Shown piece after piece: positions 36,242-44,996 of a DNA stretch of 64,000 nucleotides (positions are counted from its first letter, which is position 1; each line of letters begins with the position of its first letter). Below the pieces are notes generated by a model. The model worked only from the letters and a program-made list of their open reading frames with translations, ran no database searches and was not told the origin of the DNA. Where the stretch lies: contig NZ_JAHHUL010000006.1 in NCBI RefSeq assembly GCF_019008365.1, positions 109,622 to 173,621 of the forward strand, in the 5' to 3' direction. The translations under genes were made by a program, and so were the position numbers. The stretch is from Phosphitispora fastidiosa. GTDB lineage: Bacteria; Bacillota; Thermincolia; Thermincolales; UBA2595.

Positions 36242-39200
36242 ATGAAGAAACCAGAGCGGGATATCAGGACCTTTGGCCGTTTTATTAAAAGGAAAACAAT
36301 AATTGCCGTGGTTTCAACAGTGCTGGCGGCCGGGATGGCTGTCGGCTATTTCCTGATGCCGGCTTCAGGAACGGTTGAGGAAGCGCTTAATGGTGACGGC
36401 GCAATGGATAGTGCAGCACAGGTAGGCGCCTGGACTCTGGTAAACGCCGCCGGGATAAGCGCCTGGGACCCGGATGATACCCAGATGTTTGCCGGGAGCG
36501 GTTCCGGCAGGCTCAGTTCATCTGTAGGGGCAGATGCTGTTTTTGACAGCTATGTTTATTACCGTTTTACTACATCTGACAGGGCTCCGGTATCGGTTAC
36601 CCTGGATCTGGTGTACCGGAAAAACTCCGGCACAGTTCAGCCTTTGACCGGAGAATGGGATGTCCTGGCAGAGGTATGGAAAGTTGGCGCAACTGAGCCG
36701 CTAAAAACCATTGCTATCGATGCGGGCAATGCCAATATCGATTTTACTGCTTTGCCATCTGAGGAACTGAATGTGATTAATGAAGCAAATACTCAATATG
36801 AACTCAGGCTGATTCAAAAGGGGGTAACCGGCAGTGACCCTGCGGCCGGGATGACAGTGTGGTTTGATGAGGTAAAGATCAATGCGGCATATGATACCAC
36901 ACCTCCTGCTCCGGTATCTGCTGCTGCCGTTACCGACAGTTCGGCAGACATTGTTTTCAATGAGAAGGTTGACCGGATTACTGCTGAAAATACCTCAAAT
37001 TATGCGCTCACCCCTGAACTGGCAGTTAATACAGCGGTGTTACAGGCTGACGGCGTCACGGTAAGACTGCAAACCGCTGCCCAGGCGAAGGATGCCGGTT
37101 ATTCTATTGCGGTTAACGGGATAAAAGATGTTTCCGAAAATATCATGTCTGCAGAAGAGACTGTCAGTTTTACGGGTATTGATACTACGCTGCCCGTGAT
37201 AGTCTCAGCGGTTTCGGTTAACAGTACTGCTGTGGACGTAGTCTTTAGTGAGCAGTTGGACCGGACAGCTGCAGAAAATACGGTTAATTATGCCATCGCC
37301 CCTGAACTGGCGGTAAGCGAGGCAGCCCTTCAGCCTGACGGGAAGACAGTCAGGCTGACAACACAGCCACAGGGGTGGGGGACTCAGTATACCCTTACGG
37401 TTAACAGTGTAAGTGATGTGTCGGGTAATATTATATCCGGTACTGAAGGGAACACAGTGGATTTCGCGGCAGTGGATAATCTTCCCCCTGAACTCATGTA
37501 TGTAACCGTTACCAATAACAGCACCTTAAGGTTGGAATTCGGCGAAAAAGTGGAGGCGCTGACAGCTGAGGATATTACCAACTATGCTGTTACTCCGGAC
37601 ATGGAGGTTAACAGCGCTGCCCTGCAGCAGGACAGCAAAACCGTTGTCCTGACCACAGCGGCACAGACCCCTGATGTCATTTACACAGTAAAAGTTTCAA
37701 ATATCAAGGATCTTGCGGGGAATTCAGTGGGTGCAAGGAATTCCGGTACATTTACCGGAGCAGTAACAGACAGTGTGCCGCTAGCTGTATTATCTGCTTC
37801 AGCACCCAACAGTTCCCGGGTTGATGTGGTCTTCAGCGGGGCGGTTAACCCTTACACAGCACAAGCTGCCGCCAATTACTCCATATCTCCGGAGCTTAGT
37901 GTCATTGAAGCATATCTGCAGCCTGATGGTATGACTGTGAGTCTTACCACAGGATCCCACACCCCGGGGCAGGCATATACGGTAACGGTGCAGGGCGTCA
38001 GAGACCCTGCCGGCAATGTTATCGACACCACCCAAAACACTGCCGGTTTCAACGGATCGGCGGCAGCAGTCCGGACTCCTCATGGGAGCTACCTTGATGA
38101 TACTAATGAGTGTTCCAAATGCCATATAACCCATGACGGCCAGGGACAGGGCCTGATATCAGTGGAATCGGTTAATTCCCTCTGTTACCTGTGCCATGAT
38201 GCCGGTGGTCAAAGCCGGTATGACACGGCAGGACAGTATGAAATTAACAGTACCAGCTATCACGATGTTCCCCAGGAAACTCAGAGATGTACCGACTGCC
38301 ATAATCCCCATGATGGAGGGCAGGATGCTGACGGTAACTTTATACACTGGCCAAGGCTGCTGCAGAGTTCTGCAGACCCTGGCGCCAATGGGGGCAATCA
38401 GTTTTGTTTTAGCTGCCACCGGACAGCTCAGGACGGAGCAAGGGCTATTGAACCGGACAACTATCCTGCCACTGGGGAGGGGCATAATGACCCTGATTTC
38501 ACAATCAACGGAATGCAGCCCTTTAACGGCAGTTCAGGTACTGATATCACCTGTCTGGGCTGTCATGATAATCATGGTTCAGGGATATCTTCAATATTAA
38601 AAGAGAATCCCAATGGAGATGCTGTCAGCGTAAAGACCAATGACCGGAATTTTTGTTACGAGTGCCACAACACAGCGAGTTCCGATGGCAGATATCCCGG
38701 ACAGGCTGTATTTGACAGATCAAAACACGGTCTTGTAAGCAGCCTGAATACCAATACCGAACTGCCGGGTGCGGCAGGTCAGGCAGGTCAGTGTGCCAAC
38801 TGCCATGATGTCCACGGGACGGCTGACGGTACCTCAGGAGTCAGAGTAAAAACCCTGAGAGGAGTATATAATGACGGGAAAACCAGTTTTGCTGCCGCAG
38901 ACTTCGGGATATGTTTTCAATGCCATAACGAAAGCAGCCTGAATCCTGATTATGATATCCAGAGTCAGTATAATGCACCTGAAGGAGGACACCGAATCAA
39001 GACAGCAGGAGGCACACTTGAAGTTGGCTCTGTGATGCCCTGTGAGACCTGTCACTCCCTGCACGGTTCTGCTAACAATAATAAGTATTCTCTAAAAGAT
39101 AATCTTGGTGTTAGCCTGGGAGATGGCAGGAATGAATGCCTGGCATGCCACCAAGACGGTAAAACGGTGGTCGGAATAGCCATGTCCCCTCCGCCCCAAA

Positions 39201-39274
39201 AAGTAGGGGGACACCGCCAGAGCAGCAGGGCAGCATGCCTCAATTGTCACGGCAGCCCGCACAATTTAAATTAA
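36242..39274 (+). CDS. Cytochrome with Ig-like stalk and eleven hemes
   Basis: The 1010-residue product starts at an ATG nine bases after AGGAG. A basic N-terminus and hydrophobic segment (about 17-42) are followed by a beta-domain to ~215 that resembles the one in the 26103 product. Four SbsA-type Ig-like repeats follow (~218-590), each with the pattern FxExVDxxTAENxxNYAxxPELxV. Eleven CXXCH motifs lie between residues 624 and ~1003, several in doubled-CXXCH style. It is a smaller relative of the 26103 product. A role as a wall-crossing electron carrier held by its NHL neighbour is inferred. Confidence 0.92.
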   Translation: MKKPERDIRTFGRFIKRKTIIAVVSTVLAAGMAVGYFLMPASGTVEEALNGDGAMDSAAQVGAWTLVNAAGISAWDPDDTQMFAGSGSGRLSSSVGADAVFDSYVYYRFTTSDRAPVSVTLDLVYRKNSGTVQPLTGEWDVLAEVWKVGATEPLKTIAIDAGNANIDFTALPSEELNVINEANTQYELRLIQKGVTGSDPAAGMTVWFDEVKINAAYDTTPPAPVSAAAVTDSSADIVFNEKVDRITAENTSNYALTPELAVNTAVLQADGVTVRLQTAAQAKDAGYSIAVNGIKDVSENIMSAEETVSFTGIDTTLPVIVSAVSVNSTAVDVVFSEQLDRTAAENTVNYAIAPELAVSEAALQPDGKTVRLTTQPQGWGTQYTLTVNSVSDVSGNIISGTEGNTVDFAAVDNLPPELMYVTVTNNSTLRLEFGEKVEALTAEDITNYAVTPDMEVNSAALQQDSKTVVLTTAAQTPDVIYTVKVSNIKDLAGNSVGARNSGTFTGAVTDSVPLAVLSASAPNSSRVDVVFSGAVNPYTAQAAANYSISPELSVIEAYLQPDGMTVSLTTGSHTPGQAYTVTVQGVRDPAGNVIDTTQNTAGFNGSAAAVRTPHGSYLDDTNECSKCHITHDGQGQGLISVESVNSLCYLCHDAGGQSRYDTAGQYEINSTSYHDVPQETQRCTDCHNPHDGGQDADGNFIHWPRLLQSSADPGANGGNQFCFSCHRTAQDGARAIEPDNYPATGEGHNDPDFTINGMQPFNGSSGTDITCLGCHDNHGSGISSILKENPNGDAVSVKTNDRNFCYECHNTASSDGRYPGQAVFDRSKHGLVSSLNTNTELPGAAGQAGQCANCHDVHGTADGTSGVRVKTLRGVYNDGKTSFAAADFGICFQCHNESSLNPDYDIQSQYNAPEGGHRIKTAGGTLEVGSVMPCETCHSLHGSANNNKYSLKDNLGVSLGDGRNECLACHQDGKTVVGIAMSPPPQKVGGHRQSSRAACLNCHGSPHNLN

Positions 39275-39385
39275 TGAAGTTATTCAATAATTGTGTTCAT
39301 GACGGGCATAATAAATTTTGATAAATGTTTGTTCCGTTATTGCCATACTTTTGCCACAAAATAGTGATAATATTGACAGGAAGGG

Positions 39386-39414
39386 TTGTAAACTACGCTG
39401 AGCAATAGTATAAT
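39386..39414 (+). promoter_or_regulatory. Sigma-A promoter for the third ccsB/ccsA pair
   Basis: TTGTAA and a perfect TATAAT are 17 bases apart, about 100 bases before the ccsB start. No further gene is seen in 39275-39513. Confidence 0.65.
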
Positions 39415-39513
39415 TTTGAAGGAAAAATAAGGTTTCAGGCGAATTTAAGAAAGTGAGGTTATTGTTGCTTTAAGCACGTCTGGACTACCGACCATGAAGG
39501 AGGATTATCATTA

Positions 39514-40848
39514 ATGCCCGAAAACAGGAAAAAAGATGCAACCGGAACCGAAGAAAGAAATCTCCTGACAGGCAAAGAGGGTGGCTCAGAAGCTGACAGG
39601 AACATAATCGACGTAGTCTGGAACTTTCTCAGTTCCATGAAGCTGGGGATTATTCTCCTGCTGGTGTTAGCTGCGGCTTCAATTATCGGGACTATCTGGG
39701 TACCCAGGGATATGTATGGCCAGCCTGATTACCTTAAGTTTTATAACCACCCGGTGTTTAATATTATTCTGGCCCTGCTGGCGCTCAATATCCTGGTTTG
39801 CAGCATCAATAGGTGGAGATTAATCAAAAGTACCCTGAGTGGTCCGAGTGTTGCCGCTGCCGAAAACGTTGTTAAAAAGTCGGGGGAAGCCCTTAAGATT
39901 AAGGCAGATCCCGCTCAGGCGGCGGAGAAAGTCAGAGATTTGCTTAAAAGAAAAGGATATCGTATTTTTTCGAGCCAGGAAGGTGATGCAATTAAGATAG
40001 CATCAGATAAAGGGCATTTGGGCATCCTGGGGCCTTACCTGACTCACCTGAGCTTTTTTATTATGATAGTTGCTATTGTGGTTAAATTCAGTGGTTTGGT
40101 GGGCTTTGACGGCCAATTCGCCGGCTGGGAAGGGGAAACCTACAGCCTGGGTGATGTTCAGGGCATCCAAAATGTTGACTATGACGATTATTTTGATATC
40201 AGGGTGAACAGTTTCCGGACAGAATACCGGCCGGACGGTCATGAGATAAAACAGTGGTTCAGTGATGTGACGGTAATTGACGGGGATAAGGAAACTGATT
40301 TCAGCATCTTCGTGAATCAACCTCTCGTTTATAATGGAATCAAGTTTTACCAGTCATCTTACGGTCATCAATATGTTGGGAAATATTCCCATAATCCTGA
40401 GGATACTCATGAGTTTACTATAGGCCAGGGAGGGCAGGATTATCTTTGGGATGAAGAGACCAATCTGGCATTTGTGCCAACCGGCTTCGAGGATGGGACT
40501 AAAAGGGTCAAGCTGCAGATATATAAGGGACAGCAAATTGTTGATGAAGTTGATGCAGTGTTGAACCAGCCGGTTAAATATGAAAATGTGGAAGTTGTTT
40601 TTGAAGGGGTTAGGAGCTATACTGTGCTCTCAGCCAAGAAAGACCCCGGAGTTCCTATTATAGGCGCCGGTTCTATTCTGCTGATTGTGGGAGTTGTTAT
40701 TTCTTTTATCCTCAGGCAGAGAAAAATTTGGTCCATTATCAGGCCTGATGCCAAGGGAGCCCTGGTTCAGATTGGCGGCATATCAGCAAAGGATAAGCGC
40801 GGTCTGGACAGCGACCTTGAAGAAATAACGGCAGCTCTGAAGAAGTAG
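39514..40848 (+). CDS. resB: CcsB/ResB cytochrome c biogenesis protein (pair 3, full length)
   Basis: The 444-residue protein is close to the usual ResB length. It begins at an ATG nine bases after AAGGAGG and has a hydrophilic leader of about 35 residues. The family start VWNFLSSMKLGIILLLVLAA follows, then membrane segments near 38-60, 80-98 and 170-190, a large extracytoplasmic domain, and a last segment near 385-405. THLSFFIMI in the third segment holds the expected heme-ligand histidine. With the CcsA at 40901 this looks like the general System II synthetase of the cell, while pairs 1 and 2 look specialised. Confidence 0.93.
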   Translation: MPENRKKDATGTEERNLLTGKEGGSEADRNIIDVVWNFLSSMKLGIILLLVLAAASIIGTIWVPRDMYGQPDYLKFYNHPVFNIILALLALNILVCSINRWRLIKSTLSGPSVAAAENVVKKSGEALKIKADPAQAAEKVRDLLKRKGYRIFSSQEGDAIKIASDKGHLGILGPYLTHLSFFIMIVAIVVKFSGLVGFDGQFAGWEGETYSLGDVQGIQNVDYDDYFDIRVNSFRTEYRPDGHEIKQWFSDVTVIDGDKETDFSIFVNQPLVYNGIKFYQSSYGHQYVGKYSHNPEDTHEFTIGQGGQDYLWDEETNLAFVPTGFEDGTKRVKLQIYKGQQIVDEVDAVLNQPVKYENVEVVFEGVRSYTVLSAKKDPGVPIIGAGSILLIVGVVISFILRQRKIWSIIRPDAKGALVQIGGISAKDKRGLDSDLEEITAALKK

Positions 40849-40900
40849 CCGGAGTTCCTAAGAGAACTTCAGGAGCCAACTAATATAAGGGGTGAAATTA

Positions 40901-41749
40901 ATGGACCTGGTTACACTGGAACAGCAATCGTTTACGGCGACATTTATTGCTTATGGAGTGGCATCACTGATTTACGTAATATACCTGGGGTATAAAAATG
41001 AAAGTTTTGCCCGCCTGGGAACTATTGCTACTATAATCGGTTTAATTACTAATACAGCATTTCTTATTCTAAGATGGAAGATAAGCGGCCATGCACCTTT
41101 TGTCAACGGGTATGAGTTCCTCCTCTCTTTTACATGGGGGATTGCCGTGATTTACCTGTTTGCTGAATGGCGCTACCGGACAAAAATAATCGGGGCTTTT
41201 GTAATGCCCATTGCTTGGTTTCTCCTGGCCTGGGTAGCTATGAAAATGCCGCAACAGGCAAGGTATGCAGGCAACCTGATGCCGGCGCTCCAAAGCAACT
41301 GGCTGACCATTCATGTGGCTACTGCCATGGTATCATACGGAGCATTTGCCCTTTCCTGCGGAACCAGTATTATGTACATTGTTAAGAAGGTACTGGAAGA
41401 TAATAATTCCAAAAGCAGCTTCAATAAGCGCTTGCCTTCACTTGACGTCCTGGATGATATGAGCTATAAGGCCATTGCTATCGGGTTTCCCCTCTTGTCA
41501 GCTGTAATTATAACCGGGGCCATATGGGCTGAATTTGCCTGGGGCCGTTACTGGAGCTGGGACCCCAAAGAGACATGGTCCCTGATCACTTGGCTAGTTT
41601 ATGCCGCCTACCTGCATGCCCGCTTTACTTACGGGTGGCGGGGCAATAAGGCAGCCTGGATGTCTGTGCTGGGATTTGCCTTTGTCCTGTTTACCTTCTT
41701 TGGAGTAAACTATTTCCTGTCAGGGCTTCACGCTTATGGAGGGCTCTAA
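40901..41749 (+). CDS. resC: CcsA/ResC cytochrome c heme lyase subunit (pair 3)
   Basis: The ATG at 40901 is eight bases after AAGGGG; a GTG at 40892 overlaps that site and is unlikely. The 282-residue multi-spanning protein carries WGRYWSWDPKETW with candidate ligand histidines in TIHVATAMVSYG and AAYLHARF. It acts with ResB in heme transport and ligation. A hairpin at 41771 ends the operon. Confidence 0.94.
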   Translation: MDLVTLEQQSFTATFIAYGVASLIYVIYLGYKNESFARLGTIATIIGLITNTAFLILRWKISGHAPFVNGYEFLLSFTWGIAVIYLFAEWRYRTKIIGAFVMPIAWFLLAWVAMKMPQQARYAGNLMPALQSNWLTIHVATAMVSYGAFALSCGTSIMYIVKKVLEDNNSKSSFNKRLPSLDVLDDMSYKAIAIGFPLLSAVIITGAIWAEFAWGRYWSWDPKETWSLITWLVYAAYLHARFTYGWRGNKAAWMSVLGFAFVLFTFFGVNYFLSGLHAYGGL

Positions 41750-41770
41750 GATATAGTTTCAGGAAATTAA

Positions 41771-41795
41771 CAAGCCATGGCAATCCCATGGCTTG
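41771..41795 (+). terminator. Terminator-like hairpin after resC
   Basis: CAAGCCATGG pairs with CCATGGCTTG around a five-base loop, 22 bases after the resC stop. The T-run is poor. Confidence 0.6.
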
Positions 41796-41842
41796 CTGAT
41801 GTTTGTAGTTTGTGCCGGGGATAACTTGGAAAAGATTTTCCC

Positions 41843-41871
41843 TTGGTTAGTGTGCGCCTTTGCGTTATAAT
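41843..41871 (+). promoter_or_regulatory. Sigma-A promoter of the heme operon
   Basis: TTGGTT and a perfect TATAAT are separated by 17 bases, about 95 bases before the first gene. Confidence 0.65.
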
Positions 41872-41891
41872 AAGAACTGTGGTTTTTGGTT

Positions 41892-41920
41892 GCAGGAATA
41901 TTTGACACAGTAGAGAATAT
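41892..41920 (+). promoter_or_regulatory. Sigma-H-like promoter of the heme operon
   Basis: GCAGGAATA, an 11-base spacer and AGAGAATAT match every defined position of the sigma-H pattern. The -10 ends 45 bases before the sirC start. Together with the upstream sigma-A site this suggests two promoters for heme synthesis. Confidence 0.65.
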
Positions 41921-41965
41921 ATACACAATACTTTCGGCAAAAGGCTGTTTAGGGAAGTGGTTTGG

Positions 41966-42613
41966 TTGCTTAATTATTATCCCGTATATTTGAAGCTTGA
42001 TGGCAAAAAGTGTCTTGTGGTGGGCGGCGGTAAGGTAGCTGAGCGAAAAGTCAGGAGCATTTTGGAGGCAGGTGCCAGGGTATATGTTGTCAGCCCGGTA
42101 CTTACCAATTGGCTTGAAGAGGCTGCTGCAATGGGCACAGTTACAGTAATAAGAAGAAATTATACTACAACTGACCTGGAAAATGCTTTCCTGGTTATTG
42201 GCGCTACCGATGCCCCTGTTATTAACAGCAGGGTTGCCCGTGACTGTCATGACCGGAATATCCTGGTGAATATAGTTGACAGTCCTGCAGACTGCAATTT
42301 TATTGTCCCTTCAGTTTTCCGGCAGGGATCTTTGAGTATCAGTATTTCCACCGATGGTAAAAGCCCGATGCTGGCCCGCCGCATCAGGGAAGAGCTGGAG
42401 ATGGAATTCGGGCCCGAATATCACGAATTTCTTGAGTTGATGTGTGAAATAAGAGAGCACATTATAAGGACTGTTCCTGATGAGGAACAGCGCCGGGATA
42501 TGTTTAAAGAGCTTGTTTATTCAGATATTATTCAATTGCTGAAAGATGGTCAGCGTGAAAAAGTGAAGGAGCGGATAAGTTATGTACTTGGTAACAGTTG
42601 GACTCAATCATAG
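41966..42613 (+). CDS. sirC: Precorrin-2 dehydrogenase / siroheme synthase domain
   Basis: The protein (215 residues from the TTG at 41966) has the NAD-binding start [23 protein letters not shown] (shown here as the glycine-rich [11 protein letters not shown]). It also has CNFIVPS and [17 protein letters not shown], typical of Met8/SirC proteins that oxidise precorrin-2 to sirohydrochlorin. A GTG at 41957 would add three residues but lies too close to the AGGGA site. It overlaps hemA by 32 bases. In the siroheme route to heme it provides the branch from uroporphyrinogen III. Whether it also inserts iron cannot be told here. Confidence 0.88.
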   Translation: MLNYYPVYLKLDGKKCLVVGGGKVAERKVRSILEAGARVYVVSPVLTNWLEEAAAMGTVTVIRRNYTTTDLENAFLVIGATDAPVINSRVARDCHDRNILVNIVDSPADCNFIVPSVFRQGSLSISISTDGKSPMLARRIREELEMEFGPEYHEFLELMCEIREHIIRTVPDEEQRRDMFKELVYSDIIQLLKDGQREKVKERISYVLGNSWTQS

Positions 42614-44000
42614 GACTGCGCCGGTGGAAATCCGTGAAAAACTCAGCTTTACCGAGGATTCGCTGCCTAAGCATCTGGACAAGCTGACATCCAGCGGGAT
42701 AGTCCGCGGTTGTGTTATTCTGTCTACCTGTAATCGCACCGAGATTTATGCTGCCGTTCTGGATGTTGATAAAGGACTGACCAGGATAAGGGAACATCTT
42801 GCCAAATGCTGCCGCAGTGAACATAGTGAACTGAAGAACTATCTCTATACCTACACATTGTTTGATGTCATCCCTCACTTGTTTAGAGTTGTCTCCGGAC
42901 TTGATTCCATGATTCTCGGAGAGACCCAGATTTTGGGACAGGTTAAAACTGCCTACCAGGTGGCATGTGAACACGGCGCCACCAATAGGGTTCTGAATAC
43001 TCTTTTTCGTCAGGCAATTACTGTAGGCAAGAAAGTCAGGACTGAAACCATGATTGACCGGAATGCCGTATCTATCAGTTATGCGGCTGTTGAGCTGGCC
43101 CGGCAGATTTTTGAAGGACTGGACGGGAGAACAGTGATGGTTATAGGGGCTGGCAAGATGAGTGAACTGACAGCCAAGCATCTTGTGGCCAATGGAGTGG
43201 AGAGTGTTATCGTTTCCAATCGTTCTGCTGTTAAGGCTGAGGCTCTGGCAAAACAATTTGGCGGCAGGGCGGTACGGTTTGATGAACTCATTGACCATAT
43301 GGCTGCCGCAGATATTGTAATAACGGCGACAGCCGCACCCCATTGTATTTTAGAAAAGCCTGAACTGGTAAAGGTTATGGAAATGAGAAATGGAAAGAAA
43401 ATTTTTATCATAGATATCGCGGTTCCCCGGGATGTTGACCCTGCTGTGGCTGAAATTCCGGGGGTAAACCTTTTTGATATTGATGAACTGCAGCATGTTG
43501 TTGACAGTAACCTGGAACAGAGGAAGAAGGAAGCCCATAAAGCTGAAAAGATTATTAAAGAGGAAATTAACGAGTTCTGGAAATGGCTGAGCATGCAGTT
43601 TGTTACCCCTACCATTGCTGCACTGAAGAAGCGCGGTGAGGAAATCAGGCAGAAAGAAATGCAGAAGGCTTATAACCGTCTGGGTAACCTTACAGATCGG
43701 GAGAAAAAGATCATCAGTTCCATGACAAACTCTATTGTCAACCAATTGCTGCATGATCCGGTAATGGAACTGAAAAAATATGCCCTGACCAAACAGGGGC
43801 ATCTGTATACTGAAATCCTGCAGAATCTGTTTAACCTTGATGTCCCTAATGAGAAGAAGTTTGCTGCAGAAAGGCCGGAAGAATGTCCTCTTGATGCTGA
43901 GAGCAATTCCGGAGGACATCCGGGAGGACATCCGGGAGGACACCCCGGAGAACATCCCGGAGAACACCCGATGCGTAATCATGCAGTGGGCATTGAATAA
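42582..44000 (+). CDS. hemA: Glutamyl-tRNA reductase with His-rich tail
   Basis: HemA reduces glutamyl-tRNA to glutamate-1-semialdehyde, the first committed step of tetrapyrrole synthesis. The 472-residue protein has the [13 protein letters not shown] start, the catalytic Cys50 in [25 protein letters not shown] and the NADPH fold ([11 protein letters not shown]). AAGGAG is well placed before the ATG, which lies inside the sirC gene. The family usually ends near residue 430-450. Here a tail adds [20 protein letters not shown] repeats (residues ~443-463), possibly for metal or heme binding. Its position at the head of the operon fits control of heme flux. Confidence 0.97.
   Translation: MYLVTVGLNHRTAPVEIREKLSFTEDSLPKHLDKLTSSGIVRGCVILSTCNRTEIYAAVLDVDKGLTRIREHLAKCCRSEHSELKNYLYTYTLFDVIPHLFRVVSGLDSMILGETQILGQVKTAYQVACEHGATNRVLNTLFRQAITVGKKVRTETMIDRNAVSISYAAVELARQIFEGLDGRTVMVIGAGKMSELTAKHLVANGVESVIVSNRSAVKAEALAKQFGGRAVRFDELIDHMAAADIVITATAAPHCILEKPELVKVMEMRNGKKIFIIDIAVPRDVDPAVAEIPGVNLFDIDELQHVVDSNLEQRKKEAHKAEKIIKEEINEFWKWLSMQFVTPTIAALKKRGEEIRQKEMQKAYNRLGNLTDREKKIISSMTNSIVNQLLHDPVMELKKYALTKQGHLYTEILQNLFNLDVPNEKKFAAERPEECPLDAESNSGGHPGGHPGGHPGEHPGEHPMRNHAVGIE
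43911..43970 (+). repeat. Five 12-bp repeats encoding the HemA His tail
   Basis: Five units of the type GGAGGACATCCG encode Gly-Gly-His-Pro or Gly-Glu-His-Pro. They are in frame at the 3' end of hemA. Confidence 0.95.
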
Positions 44001-44061
44001 GACAGGGAATTTTGAAGTGAATGACTTTAAAATATATGGCAGTTGATTTGGAGGTAGGATC

Positions 44062-44994
44062 ATGGCAAGGGAAATTATAGTCGGCACCAGAGACAGCGCA
44101 CTGGCGATGTGGCAGACAAACTGGGTTGTGGATAGCCTCAGGAAGCATAATCCAGATTACTCCTTCCGGATTGTAAGCCTGAAAACTCAGGGGGACAAGA
44201 TTCTTGATGTGGCCCTGGCAAAGATCGGTGATAAGGGCCTGTTTACCAAGGAACTTGAAGTAGGGATGCTGGAAGGTGATATTGACCTGGCTGTGCACAG
44301 CATGAAAGATTTGCCAACCGTGCTTCCTGAGGGCCTGATGATAGGCTGCATATGTGAGCGGGTAGACCCGCGGGATGTGGTCATCTCAAGGCAGGGTAAG
44401 ACTCTCAGAGAACTGCCTGAGGGTGCCAGAGTAGGGACAAGCAGTCTCAGGAGGTGTGCCCAGCTTTTGAAGTTCAGACCTGACCTGCAGCTAGAACCCT
44501 TACGGGGGAACCTGAACACAAGAATGGCCAAACTGGAGCGCAATAATCTTGATGCCATAGTCCTGGCTGCTGCCGGGGTGGAACGCATGGGGTGGGGGGA
44601 CAGAATAACTGAATACCTCGCAACCGATGTCAGTTTGCCCGCTGTCGGACAGGGTTCTATTGGTATAGAAATCAGGGAAAATGACCGGGAGGTCCATGAG
44701 ATTGTCAGCAAGCTTAATCATTTTCCCTCACAGGCTGCAATTACTGCCGAAAGGGCAATGCTCAGGAAGCTTGAAGGCGGCTGCCAGATTCCTATCGGAT
44801 CGCTTGGGACCGTTACCGGTGACAAGCTGACCCTGGAGGGTGTTGTGGCAGGCCTGGACGGTAAGGAACTAATCAAGGCAAGTGTATCCGGTCCTGTTGG
44901 TGATGCTGCTGTACTTGGACAGCAGCTGGCTGACAAGCTCATTGAGATGGGAGCGGACCGAATCCTAAAATCTGTAAGGCAGGAGTTATTATAA
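44062..44994 (+). CDS. hemC: Porphobilinogen deaminase (hydroxymethylbilane synthase)
   Basis: HemC joins four porphobilinogen units into hydroxymethylbilane. The 310-residue protein shows VGTRDSALAMWQT, AVHSMKDLPT, GTSSLRR, PLRGNLNTRM and the cofactor-binding Cys241 in LEGGCQIPIG. Length and motifs are normal. TTGGAGG precedes the ATG. It lies 61 bases after hemA and 2 bases before cobA-hemD. Confidence 0.97.
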   Translation: MAREIIVGTRDSALAMWQTNWVVDSLRKHNPDYSFRIVSLKTQGDKILDVALAKIGDKGLFTKELEVGMLEGDIDLAVHSMKDLPTVLPEGLMIGCICERVDPRDVVISRQGKTLRELPEGARVGTSSLRRCAQLLKFRPDLQLEPLRGNLNTRMAKLERNNLDAIVLAAAGVERMGWGDRITEYLATDVSLPAVGQGSIGIEIRENDREVHEIVSKLNHFPSQAAITAERAMLRKLEGGCQIPIGSLGTVTGDKLTLEGVVAGLDGKELIKASVSGPVGDAAVLGQQLADKLIEMGADRILKSVRQELL

Positions 44995-44996
44995 TT

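Noticed and set aside
41872..41960. Search for a cobalamin riboswitch or T-box in the leader of the heme operon.
   Set aside because: None of the conserved boxes of either class is present; the leader is short and holds a promoter-like site instead.
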